Source: Coriobacteriaceae bacterium (GTDB lineage Bacteria; Actinomycetota; Coriobacteriia; Coriobacteriales; Coriobacteriaceae). From it: a stretch of 64,000 nucleotides of DNA. Location: positions 1,798,001-1,862,000 of the forward strand of contig CP107217.1 of NCBI GenBank assembly GCA_025757745.1, given 5' to 3'. Under the pieces are notes generated by a model, which was not told the DNA's origin, did not search any database, and saw nothing but the letters and a program-made list of their open reading frames with translations. The position numbers and the translations under genes were made by a program. This document shows, in pieces, positions 24,066 through 32,379 of this stretch (position 1 is the stretch's first letter; the number at the start of each line of letters is the position of its first letter).

Positions 24066-24755
24066 CTAGGCGTCTTTCACCACGTCGGGACTCGTCGCAC
24101 GCGATGCGCGATAGGCATCGGCCTCCTTGGAGACGCGTCCGAGCAGCTCGGATGTATCGACGCCCTCGACTTGCGCGACCGTTTCCACCGTCTGCATGGC
24201 GACCGCCCTCAGGTACGCGCACGCGCTGTCCCCCAGCTGCTCGAGGTCTATCTCCTCGCCGCCCTCCCGGACAAAGCCGACCGCCATCACAAAGCCCATG
24301 ATGCCCGAGACCAGAAAGCCCACCGCAAAGCTCGAATCTGCCTTGAGCTCTTCTCCGTCGGGGTGGACGATCTCTCTCACGCGGTCGATGATGATCGTAT
24401 GGATGCCCTGCACGACCTGCTCGGCGGCACCCGCCCTCATGGTGATGACGATGCGCCGCAGCAGGCAGCGGACGTCGCGCCGGTCGAACGCCGAAAGGTC
24501 GCCCTCGCTCGAAAAATGCCAGAGGGCATCGGTGATGAGCTCGTTATCCTGCAGCAGCTGGGCTATGGCGATGGCGACGAGTTCATCGAAATCGTGAAAA
24601 TAGTAGTAAAACGTTCCGCGATTGCACTGGGCGGCGCGGGTCACCTCGCCAACCGACAGCTCGAAGATGCTGTTGTTCTCGATGAGCTCCCAAAACGCCT
24701 CGATGATACGGGTGCGTGCATCGGGCGCATCGGCGTCCTTACGCGGTCTCGCCAT
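24066..24755 (-). CDS. TetR-family transcriptional regulator
   Basis: 229 residues from ATG 24755; a GTG at 24764 is an alternative. The N-terminal HTH is clear: TRIIEAFWELIENNSIFELS and VGEVTRAAQCNRGTFYYYFH, with the usual YYYF end of the recognition helix. The C-terminal ligand and dimer domain is helical. It overlaps the 3' end of the 1479-residue activase by 17 bp, so it is transcribed with it and could sense its product. A perfect 21-bp palindrome upstream of the activase is a candidate target. Confidence 0.9.
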   Translation of the reverse strand: MARPRKDADAPDARTRIIEAFWELIENNSIFELSVGEVTRAAQCNRGTFYYYFHDFDELVAIAIAQLLQDNELITDALWHFSSEGDLSAFDRRDVRCLLRRIVITMRAGAAEQVVQGIHTIIIDRVREIVHPDGEELKADSSFAVGFLVSGIMGFVMAVGFVREGGEEIDLEQLGDSACAYLRAVAMQTVETVAQVEGVDTSELLGRVSKEADAYRASRATSPDVVKDA

Positions 24756-27700
24756 GCGCCTCACCGCACCCCTGCGCCTTGGCGTTCATGATGAGCATCT
24801 GAAGACGGTTCTCCACGTTGGCGAAGCTCACGTCGGGATCGTAGTCGAGCGGCAGGAACTGCGCCGTGGGATACTGCTCCTTGAGCGCATGGATGAGCCC
24901 GCGCCCCACGACATGGTTGGGCAGACACCCGAACGGCTGCAGGATCACGAAGTTGCGGCAGCCGCGCTTGGCGTGCTCGAGGATCTCCGCCGGAATCAGC
25001 ACGCCCTCGCCCGCATCGAACGTATGGTGCAGGATCTTATCGCTCGCGCGCACGAGCTCGGGCATGCGCGTCGGCGGCTCGTAGAGCGGGCTCGCCGCGC
25101 CCAGGCGGTCGCAACGGTCGTGCGCGAGCTCGAACAGGTTGTCCGCCGTGGCGTACCAGGCCTTTTCGGGCAGCGACAGGTCGACGTGGAACTCGCGCGA
25201 CTGCGCATGCTTGTAGAAATAGGTCTTGCGGATCACGTCGGTCATGCGCGCCTCGATGACCTCGAGCCCGTTGTCCTCGAGGTAGCGCTCGATCTCGTGG
25301 TTGGCGCCGAGATGGAAATTGAGCAGGTACTCGCCCACGATGAGAACGGTCGGATGCGGGTTCGAGCGGTCGTACGGAACGGCGTCCATGATCGCAAGCG
25401 CGCGTTTGAAGCCCGTCGCCTGGCCTCTCAGCCCGGAGCGCTCCATGCCCTCGATAACCTCATCGAGCGCGCGGTCGAACGCAGCGTCCGCCGCGCCCTT
25501 CTCGAGCTCGTAGGGACGGATGCGCCTAAGCATGGCCTCGAGGGCATCGATCATGGGAAGACCGTAGGCGATCTGGATGCTCGGGCCAAGGCCGAGCTTG
25601 AAGCCCGGATGCGCATTGTGGGCATCGACGTCGTCGTTGGTGAGCACCGGGACATAGTCGTATCCCGCGTCGTCGAGCGCGCGGCGCAGCAGGGGCATGT
25701 AGTGCGTCAGGCGGCAGTCGCCGATATACTTGCCAGTCACCACGGCGACGTCGTGCGGGTCGTACTTACCGCTCTCGAGTGCCGCGAGCGCCTCGCCGAT
25801 CACGATTTGCGCGGGGAAGCAGATGTCGTTGTGCACATAGCGTTTGCCCAGGCGGATGGCATCCTCGCGCCCGATATCAAGGGCCTCGGCGCGCACGCCC
25901 TGATTGCGCATCGCCGCGGTCATGAGCCTGCAGAACGCATGGGAGGTGTTGGGGACCAGCGCGATCTTGTCGTGCCGGTCGCGCTTGGTGTACTTGACCT
26001 TATACGGGTCGTCGAGCGGATGGACCGCGTGCACCCGGGCGCCCTCGGCACGCTCCTCCGCGCGACGACGGTTGACCGACTCGATAAACGAACGCACGCG
26101 AATGCCCATGGGACCGGCGACGTCGCTCTCATCGAGCTTGATCATCATCGGAACCTTGGAGCCCATCTCGCCCATCATGCGCGCGATCTCGTCGGTGAGA
26201 TACGCATCGTGGCCGCAGCCGAAGCTGCCCATCTGCACGAGCTCGAGCTCGGGCGTCGATGCGACGATGACCGCGCACGACAGCATGCGCGCATGGTAGT
26301 TGTTCACGATGTCGATGCGGCTGTTGGAAAGATCGACGTTGTAGACCCCCGGCACCGCATCGGGCGTCAGCACGGGGATGCCGCGCTCAGAGAAGAGCTT
26401 GGGCAGCCCGTGGTTGACCAGCGGGTCGTTGTGGTACGGGCGCGAAGCGATCACCACCGCGTAGCCGCCGTCCTCGCGCACGTTCTCGAGCACCTGCCTG
26501 CCGCGCAGCTGCAGCTGGTTCTCAAACGTCTGCTGCGCGCGGTCCGCCTGCTCGGTCGCCTTGGCAACCAGGTCGGCATCGATATCGAAGGTCTCCTTGC
26601 ACCACGCCTTGAGCTGGCGGTTTCGGTCGCCCTCGTCGTACCAGTGGAACAGCGGCGTATCGAACGGAACGCCGAAACGCTCCTCCGGGTTATCGGAATT
26701 GCGCATCACGTAGGGGTATCCCTTTACGACGGCGCACATCCACTCGCTGGTAGAGGCGGTGTTTTCGGTGGGCACCGTCGTGATGATGGGCATGAAGATG
26801 CGGTCGACGCCGGCGTCGACGAGATTGCGGATGTGCCCGTGGACGAGCTTGGCCGGGAAGCACACGGTGTCGGATGTGACGTGCGCCAGACCGCGCTCGT
26901 ACATCGCCTTGGTGCTGCGTCCCGAGACGCGCACCTTAAAGCCGAGCGTGCTGAAGAACGTCGACCAGAACGGCATGGTGTCCCAGAACTCGAGCACACG
27001 GGGAATGCCGATCGTGACATCGCGCCCCCCGCAGACGGGAACCGTGGGGCACGACTCGAACAGCAGCTTCTCGCGGTCGACAAAGAGATTGGGGGCAGCC
27101 GCGGTCCGGTCGCGCCCCGTGCCGGGTGCCTGTGCCTCGCAAGCACCCTGCGGACGCAGCTCCTCCGCCGCGGGAACCTCGCGCACGAGCTCATCCCATG
27201 AGATGGCGCCGCCGCGCGGGCAGCGATTGCCCGTGACGTAAAGCGAGCCGTCGCCAAATGCCACGACCGCGCGCTGGCAGCGGTTGTTGCACCGACGGCA
27301 GGTAACGCCGCCGAACTCGCGATGCTCGAAGCGCTCCACGGCATCGAGCCCGATAAACGACGTGCCGGCGTCGCCCTTGCGGCATTTCTCGCGCGCGAGC
27401 AGGGCGATACCGATAGCGCCCATCAGCCCCGGGTGGGGCGCACGCGTGACGGGTTTGCCCAGATACTGCTCGAATGCGCGCAGCACCGCGTCGTTTCGGA
27501 ACGTGCCGCCCTGGACGACGACTTTGTCGCCCAGACGGTTGAGATTTGAAACGCGAATGACCTTGGTGAACACGTTCTCGATAATCGAACGGCAGAGACC
27601 GGCCATGATGTCGCCCGGACCCTTACCGCGCCGCTGCTCGGAAACGACGCTGCTGTTCATGAACACCGTGCAGCGGCTGCCGAGAACGGCGGGGGCTTTG

Positions 27701-29178
27701 GACGAAAATGCCTCGGTCGCGATATCCTCAACGGCTATTCCGAGGTTTTTGGCAAAACCCTCGAGGAACGAGCCGCAGCCCGCAGAGCACGCCTCGTTGA
27801 CGACGATATCGGTCAGCACGCCGTGGTTGAGCCAGATGGCCTTCATATCCTGTCCGCCGATGTCGAGCACGAAGGTCGCATCGGGAACGCATGCGCACGC
27901 GGCGCGGGCGTGCGCGACCGTCTCGACCGTATGGTAGTCGGCGTGGAACGCGCGCGCGAAAAGCTCCTCGCCGTATCCCGTGGTGCCCACGGCATCGATC
28001 GCAAGCGTGACTCCCGCTGTCTCCCAGCGGTTCTTCAAGCTGACAAGACCCTGTTGGGCGACGTCGAGCGGTCTGCCGTTATTAGACGCGTAGAACGAAT
28101 CGACAAGCTCACCCGCCTCATCGACCAGGGCGAACTTGGTCGTCGTGCTCCCCGAATCGATACCGAGCGCCACACGCACCGTCTCTCCGGGCGCATACGC
28201 ATCCGGACCCTTTGCCGGCGTCTCTTTGCCATGGCGTGCCGTAAAATCCGCCTGCTCGGCAGGTGTGGCAAAAAAGGGCTGGGCAAGACGTCCCTCCCCG
28301 CTTGCGGGCGCGACCGTCTCGAGCTTATCCAGCCGGACAAAAGCGTCGGGAAGGTCGATCGGTTGGGACGATGCGAACATGTCGGTCAGCGACAGGGCGG
28401 CACCGCGCGCGACCATGATCTGCGGATCGCGCGGGACGATAACCTGATCGTCCGATAGATTCAGTTGCTCCCGGAACACGCGGACCAGCGTGGGGTTGTA
28501 GGCGAGCGTACCGCCCTCGAAGATTACCGGCGGCTCGATGTCGATACCCTGGGCCAGACCGCCGATCGTTTGGCGGGCGACCGCGTGAAGCGCCGAAAGC
28601 GCCAGGTCGGTGGTAGGAATGCCCTCGTTGAGCAGCGGCTGGATATCGGTCTTTGCGTACACGCCGCAGCGGCCCGAAACCTCGTGGACGGTCGTTCCCC
28701 GGCTTGCGAGCTGCTCGAACTCGCCCGATTCGGTGCCGACCCCCATGAGCTTTGCCATCTCGTCGATAAATGCACCGGTACCGCCTGCGCACGAGCCGTT
28801 CATGCGCATGTCGGCAACCTCGATGTCTCCCTTATCGTTGGTGCGGAAGAAGATCATCTTGGCGTCTTGGCCGCCCAGCTCGATGGCGCAGCGCGTCTGC
28901 GGATAGAACCTGCTGATCGCGAGCGCGTTGGCGACCACCTCCTGAACGTACGAGGCGCCCAGCGCGGTCGCGATATCGCGCGCACCCGAGCCGGTCACCG
29001 CAACGCGCAGCGACTCATGGGGAAAGCGCTCGGCGAGCTCGCCGAGCATGGCGCGCACGCTCGCTGTCTGACACGCCCCGTGGCGGCGATATCCCCACCA
29101 CGCCTCGGTCATATCCTCGTGCATCGCGTAAACTTTGGTCGTCGTCGACCCTACGTCCAGTCCTACTAGCAACGCCAT
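24739..29178 (-). CDS. Giant 2-hydroxyacyl-CoA dehydratase activase-related protein
   Basis: 1479 residues. Two BcrA/BadF/HgdC-type ATPase domains in tandem: domain 1 (residues 1-270) with GLDVGSTTTKVY and the cluster cysteines NGSCAGGTGAF and SGRCGVYAKTD; domain 2 (about 330-600) with LGIDSGSTTTKFALVD, NEACSAGCGSFLEG and GSRCTVFMNSSV. A Cys-rich linker (TCRRCNNRCQRA) follows, then DUF2229 (IGIPRVLEFWDTMPFWSTFF, about 730) and a HgdB-like C-terminal part. Activases use ATP to push one electron into radical dehydratases of amino-acid fermentation. No separate dehydratase subunits lie nearby, so the substrate is unknown. Followed by an overlapping tetR. Confidence 0.88.
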   Translation of the reverse strand: MALLVGLDVGSTTTKVYAMHEDMTEAWWGYRRHGACQTASVRAMLGELAERFPHESLRVAVTGSGARDIATALGASYVQEVVANALAISRFYPQTRCAIELGGQDAKMIFFRTNDKGDIEVADMRMNGSCAGGTGAFIDEMAKLMGVGTESGEFEQLASRGTTVHEVSGRCGVYAKTDIQPLLNEGIPTTDLALSALHAVARQTIGGLAQGIDIEPPVIFEGGTLAYNPTLVRVFREQLNLSDDQVIVPRDPQIMVARGAALSLTDMFASSQPIDLPDAFVRLDKLETVAPASGEGRLAQPFFATPAEQADFTARHGKETPAKGPDAYAPGETVRVALGIDSGSTTTKFALVDEAGELVDSFYASNNGRPLDVAQQGLVSLKNRWETAGVTLAIDAVGTTGYGEELFARAFHADYHTVETVAHARAACACVPDATFVLDIGGQDMKAIWLNHGVLTDIVVNEACSAGCGSFLEGFAKNLGIAVEDIATEAFSSKAPAVLGSRCTVFMNSSVVSEQRRGKGPGDIMAGLCRSIIENVFTKVIRVSNLNRLGDKVVVQGGTFRNDAVLRAFEQYLGKPVTRAPHPGLMGAIGIALLAREKCRKGDAGTSFIGLDAVERFEHREFGGVTCRRCNNRCQRAVVAFGDGSLYVTGNRCPRGGAISWDELVREVPAAEELRPQGACEAQAPGTGRDRTAAAPNLFVDREKLLFESCPTVPVCGGRDVTIGIPRVLEFWDTMPFWSTFFSTLGFKVRVSGRSTKAMYERGLAHVTSDTVCFPAKLVHGHIRNLVDAGVDRIFMPIITTVPTENTASTSEWMCAVVKGYPYVMRNSDNPEERFGVPFDTPLFHWYDEGDRNRQLKAWCKETFDIDADLVAKATEQADRAQQTFENQLQLRGRQVLENVREDGGYAVVIASRPYHNDPLVNHGLPKLFSERGIPVLTPDAVPGVYNVDLSNSRIDIVNNYHARMLSCAVIVASTPELELVQMGSFGCGHDAYLTDEIARMMGEMGSKVPMMIKLDESDVAGPMGIRVRSFIESVNRRRAEERAEGARVHAVHPLDDPYKVKYTKRDRHDKIALVPNTSHAFCRLMTAAMRNQGVRAEALDIGREDAIRLGKRYVHNDICFPAQIVIGEALAALESGKYDPHDVAVVTGKYIGDCRLTHYMPLLRRALDDAGYDYVPVLTNDDVDAHNAHPGFKLGLGPSIQIAYGLPMIDALEAMLRRIRPYELEKGAADAAFDRALDEVIEGMERSGLRGQATGFKRALAIMDAVPYDRSNPHPTVLIVGEYLLNFHLGANHEIERYLEDNGLEVIEARMTDVIRKTYFYKHAQSREFHVDLSLPEKAWYATADNLFELAHDRCDRLGAASPLYEPPTRMPELVRASDKILHHTFDAGEGVLIPAEILEHAKRGCRNFVILQPFGCLPNHVVGRGLIHALKEQYPTAQFLPLDYDPDVSFANVENRLQMLIMNAKAQGCGEAHGETA

Positions 29179-29227
29179 AATGCTCCGTCTCTCGCATTTT
29201 TCCTGCTAGAGATATACCACTCTACGT

Positions 29228-29248
29228 AATACAACAGACTGTTGTATT
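29228..29248 (-). promoter_or_regulatory. Perfect 21-bp palindrome upstream of the activase
   Basis: AATACAACAG, central base, CTGTTGTATT. It lies 50 bp upstream of the activase start codon in an AT-rich tract where the promoter must be. Length and symmetry fit a TetR-family operator; the co-transcribed TetR at 24066 is the natural candidate. Confidence 0.7.
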
Positions 29249-29265
29249 TAAACTCCGTATAAAAT

Positions 29266-29293
29266 GCGGCTGCCGAAACGCTTCAGCAGCCGC
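29266..29293 (-). terminator. Hairpin between the DUF2798 gene and the activase
   Basis: GCGGCTGC and GCAGCCGC arms with a 12-base loop, followed on the minus strand by ATTTTATA. It can terminate the DUF2798 transcript before the activase promoter. The 160 bp between it and the DUF2798 stop hold no gene. Confidence 0.65.
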
Positions 29294-29459
29294 CGAATGC
29301 ACCAACAGATTGTTCTGCGCGCTAGCACGTCGGGCAACGGAGCAGCACGGGCCCTCCGGTCATGCGCACCGCTCACGCCCGCGATGCCGCCGAGAGAACT
29401 ATCCACGCTTAGGGCTCCAACCAAGCAAGTCGCCCGCGCTCAGCAGATCCCTAAGCGAG

Positions 29460-30008
29460 CTACTCGCACTCAGGAGCCATAGCCTGCTCCAAGAGCTCGG
29501 CATGCTCCTCCTCGAAAACCGTCCCCACAGGGAAGGCGCGACGGAAGACGAAGTGGGAAATCGGACCGGCTACCAAAAGGTTCCACGGCAGCGCCATCAC
29601 AAAATTATGCGGGATGTTGATCATCCAGATCGCGGGCACGGAATACAGGTTCGCAAGGATGCCACCGGGCATGTGCGTCAGACCCTCGCAGGCACCGTAC
29701 AGCGACATGATGATGACCATGGGAACGACCATGCAGGAGCTGACGGCGAGCGTCATGGCGAGCGGCGAGCTCTTGCCCGGAGTGACCAAGTACTTAAAGG
29801 CGAAACCCTTGGCGAGCGGGCTGGCGACGAACCAGTCGCAGCACATGGCAAAAATGTAGGCAACGGGGAAGCCGAGCCACGCAGCGGCAACGACCTCGCC
29901 GTTGATGGCCCCATGCTGCAGGGCAACGTTGTAGATGCTCATCCAGAGCACCATGCAAAAGCACATGATAAAGGTGAACAGCAGGCTCTCTCGTTTGTTG
30001 ATAGGCAT
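29460..30008 (-). CDS. DUF2798-type membrane protein
   Basis: 182 residues from ATG 30008. Four or five hydrophobic helices: SLLFTFIMCFCMVLWMSIYN, VAAAWLGFPVAYIFAMCCDW, MTLAVSSCMVVPMVIIMSLY and MINIPHNFVMALPWNLLVAG. The N-terminal half and the C-terminal half each look like one DUF2798 repeat. Function is unknown. Its leader contains a strong terminator hairpin ending about 50 bp before the start, so expression may depend on read-through. Confidence 0.8.
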   Translation of the reverse strand: MPINKRESLLFTFIMCFCMVLWMSIYNVALQHGAINGEVVAAAWLGFPVAYIFAMCCDWFVASPLAKGFAFKYLVTPGKSSPLAMTLAVSSCMVVPMVIIMSLYGACEGLTHMPGGILANLYSVPAIWMINIPHNFVMALPWNLLVAGPISHFVFRRAFPVGTVFEEEHAELLEQAMAPECE

Positions 30009-30056
30009 GAAGGGCAGATTCCTCTCTGTGTTGTGCCGCGGCACCACGCAACAAAA

Positions 30057-30103
30057 ACGGGCGGGCAAGATGGAGCTGTTGGGACTTCATCTCGCCCGCC
30101 CGT
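30057..30103 (-). terminator. Terminator-like hairpin in the leader of the DUF2798 gene
   Basis: On the minus strand, ACGGGCGGGC and GCCCGCCCGT pair fully, extended by AGATG/CATCT, and are followed by TTTTTG. It lies only 49 bp upstream of the DUF2798 start. It either ends an upstream transcript or acts as an attenuator; no aptamer of a known class was recognised before it. Confidence 0.7.
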
Positions 30104-30219
30104 GGTACGTGCGTCTGCGACTACTTATGTGGTGGAACCAGCCTAGCACGAAACGCATGCGCTTCGTAAGCGTTGAGTTTATGAAGATGCAGGGCACCGA
30201 TAATCCCCCGACCCCATAA

Positions 30220-30284
30220 GTTGCGGTGGAATACGGACTGTTTTGACCCTTTAAGCAGCAATTCAGTCCCTATTTCACCGCAAC
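30220..30284. repeat. Inverted-repeat element with GTTGCGGTG ends
   Basis: Arms of 21 bases starting GTTGCGGTG and ending CACCGCAAC pair with two mismatches (30220-30240 and 30264-30284) around a 23-base loop. No U-run follows on either strand. The flank GTAACCTGTCCCCC resembles CCTGTCCC fragments near 38230, suggesting a family of small palindromic repeats. Confidence 0.7.
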
Positions 30285-30321
30285 TCTTTTGGTGCAAAGT
30301 AACCTGTCCCCCTTGTACCAA

Positions 30322-31890
30322 TTAGCTGGTGTGGCGCCAGCGAGGGTCGGTGAGAGTTCTCGCCACACCCAGCCCAACGGGCAGAAACGCTACGATGAGC
30401 ACTGCGCGCACAAACCAGCCGAGCATATTGACTGTGTCGAAGGTGCACATGTAATACATAGAGCGATAGAGATACAGACCGGGCACCATAATGACAATCG
30501 AAGGCACCGTGAGGGCGATGCGCGGGTAGGTGAGCTTGACTTCAGCCAAGCTTGCGAGCAGCCCCGATACCAGCGCGCCGATAAACGCTGCTGCCTCGGG
30601 AGGCATTCCCGTGCTGAGGCCCAGGAAGGGAATCATCGTCGGCGCATCGACAAGGGTCAGACGCAGGGTATTGGACACGGCACCGATCAACCCAGCTGCC
30701 GCGGCCATCTTTACCGGGCTGTTGAACATCACCGAGAAGCCGAATACGCCAACGAAGCTCATCACCACGCGCAGGAGCGTAAGGGCAAGCGGCGAAAGGC
30801 CCAGTGGGGCAAAGTCGTCCGGCGCTAGGCCAACACACTCGGCAACCATCCAACCTACGAGGGTCGCCATCACAATAATCGATACGGCATATGAAAGGCG
30901 CTCGATACCGCTTCGCATGTCGAGCTTAGCGATGTCGAGGCCTGCCGTAATGAGCGGAAAGCCGGGAATCACAAAGAGCATGGCGCCGATATAGCCTTCT
31001 TGGTGCGACATTGCCCCCGGTATGACCTGGCCAAGGCCGAGCAATGCCAGCAGATACGAAACGCAAGCGAGCGCAACGCCGGTCGTCAGCGCGCTGAACT
31101 GACCAAGGCCCTGCTTGAGAATATGGGAGCGAGCAAAATTGCCGACACCAGCGCCTACGAACGCGCAGGCCATCTCGATAGGGCCGCCGCCGAGCAAAAA
31201 GACGAAGGCGCCACAAGCACAGGCCGCCGCAAGGCCCTGTTGCCAGGGAGCGTAATCGGGCTTTGAGCTCTCAACGGTCTTGAGCATCTCGTGGTATTCG
31301 TGCACGGTAAACCGGCGCCCGTAAATCTCGATTTCCTTTAAGAAGCTCTCCATCATCCAGATGCGATGGGTATTGACTCCCGTTGTGGGCAGGCTGACAA
31401 CCTCGTTAAAGCAGTGGCCATCTTCGATGCAGGTGCACTCAAACGACAGGAGACTCAGGTCGACGTGAATCGTGACGCCGAGCACGTCAGCAACACGATT
31501 CATGGTATCGCGCACGCGCCAGGCACCCGTTCCGCTCGCGAGCATAAGCATACCGGTGCGGCAGACGATGGATGATTTATCGGTGAGCGGCGCATCGACG
31601 GCAAGTTCATCGCCTGCCGTCACGATCTGGTGCCAGTCAGTTTTCATATGGAGCGCGCCGGCACGGACACCGTGGTGCATGGGGGCTCTCGAAAGCAGCG
31701 AGTCAAGGCGCGAAGACTGTGGGGGCTCCGCCGATTCGCCCTCGTCCTCGTCGGGCTCTTCATCGATCAGATCAAAGGAATCAAGCGGCGCTGGCTCGCG
31801 ACGGTCGATCAGCTCCTCGTCCTCATCATCAAAGTAATTGAACTGATCGAGCATGTCCTCTTCGATAGCACGCTCGCTCGCATCGTCCAT
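30322..31890 (-). CDS. ThrE-family threonine/serine exporter
   Basis: 522 residues. An acidic N-terminal region (about 70 residues, DEDEELIDRREPAP) precedes the soluble DUF1212 part (CRTGMLMLASGTGAWRVRDT, the conserved GAW region) and about ten transmembrane helices covering both ThrE halves (GPIEMACAFVGAGVGNFARS, TYPRIALTVPSIVIMVPGLY). ThrE proteins export threonine and serine from the cytoplasm. Both halves, which are split into two genes in many bacteria, are fused here. Monocistronic. Confidence 0.88.
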   Translation of the reverse strand: MDDASERAIEEDMLDQFNYFDDEDEELIDRREPAPLDSFDLIDEEPDEDEGESAEPPQSSRLDSLLSRAPMHHGVRAGALHMKTDWHQIVTAGDELAVDAPLTDKSSIVCRTGMLMLASGTGAWRVRDTMNRVADVLGVTIHVDLSLLSFECTCIEDGHCFNEVVSLPTTGVNTHRIWMMESFLKEIEIYGRRFTVHEYHEMLKTVESSKPDYAPWQQGLAAACACGAFVFLLGGGPIEMACAFVGAGVGNFARSHILKQGLGQFSALTTGVALACVSYLLALLGLGQVIPGAMSHQEGYIGAMLFVIPGFPLITAGLDIAKLDMRSGIERLSYAVSIIVMATLVGWMVAECVGLAPDDFAPLGLSPLALTLLRVVMSFVGVFGFSVMFNSPVKMAAAAGLIGAVSNTLRLTLVDAPTMIPFLGLSTGMPPEAAAFIGALVSGLLASLAEVKLTYPRIALTVPSIVIMVPGLYLYRSMYYMCTFDTVNMLGWFVRAVLIVAFLPVGLGVARTLTDPRWRHTS

Positions 31891-32230
31891 CCCGGTGCTC
31901 CCTTCCTATCGACTAACCCCCATCCTAGACAGCGACGGCTAAAGGAAACATAAAAGAGACGGCTGTCATGCGAGCCATGTGTGCAATAGCCGTTGGGTAG
32001 TCGTTTGAGAACGCCCCCAATGACTATTGACGGCCAAGGCAACGCCGATGCCTTGGCAACGACACACCCTGCACCAGTAACTCGACAAGGACTGTCCCCA
32101 AGTGCCGGCAGAAAAGGAACGTCCCTAAGTGCCAACCAGGGCAACACCGCAGATAGAGGACGGACAGCGAAAGCCCACCAGAGCGAGCAAGGTGCCTTCA
32201 AGCAAAATGGCGCCGCAGGTTGAGTATAAG
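31891..32230. other. Gene-free stretch with one small hairpin
   Basis: No supported gene. A 9-bp hairpin GCCAAGGCA/TGCCTTGGC at 32033-32057 lies in the upstream region of the thrE gene. Short fragments GGACTGTCCCC and ACGTCCC with adjoining AAGTGCC repeats at 32090-32145 look like worn repeat pieces. The stretch ends at the structured element after lysS. Confidence 0.4.
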
Positions 32231-32376
32231 TCAGCGAGCGGGTCGCATTTGAGACAAGGTGACGTGAAACGAAAGGGCGCTGACCTTCTGGTCGCGCCCT
32301 TGAAGTTGAACGTCAGATTGTCCAAATGCGGCCCGCGCAGCGTCGAGCCGTTACGCGGTTCGTAGAACCGCGTAAC
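32231..32376 (-). ncRNA. Structured 3' element after lysS (copy 1 of 2)
   Basis: Directly after the lysS stop comes the hairpin GTTACGCGGTTC/GAACCGCGTAAC, then the constant piece CTCGACGCTGC, then a long multi-stem hairpin: GCATTTG/CAAATGC, GACAA/TTGTC, TGACGT/ACGTCA with a constant GG/GA internal loop, and a tip stem AAGGGCGC/GCGCCCTT with one bulge. The copy after dtd (36870-37016) has the same layout but different stem sequences that still pair. It is annotated as a candidate RNA structure; a DNA element is equally possible. Confidence 0.7.
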
Positions 32377-32379
32377 CCC

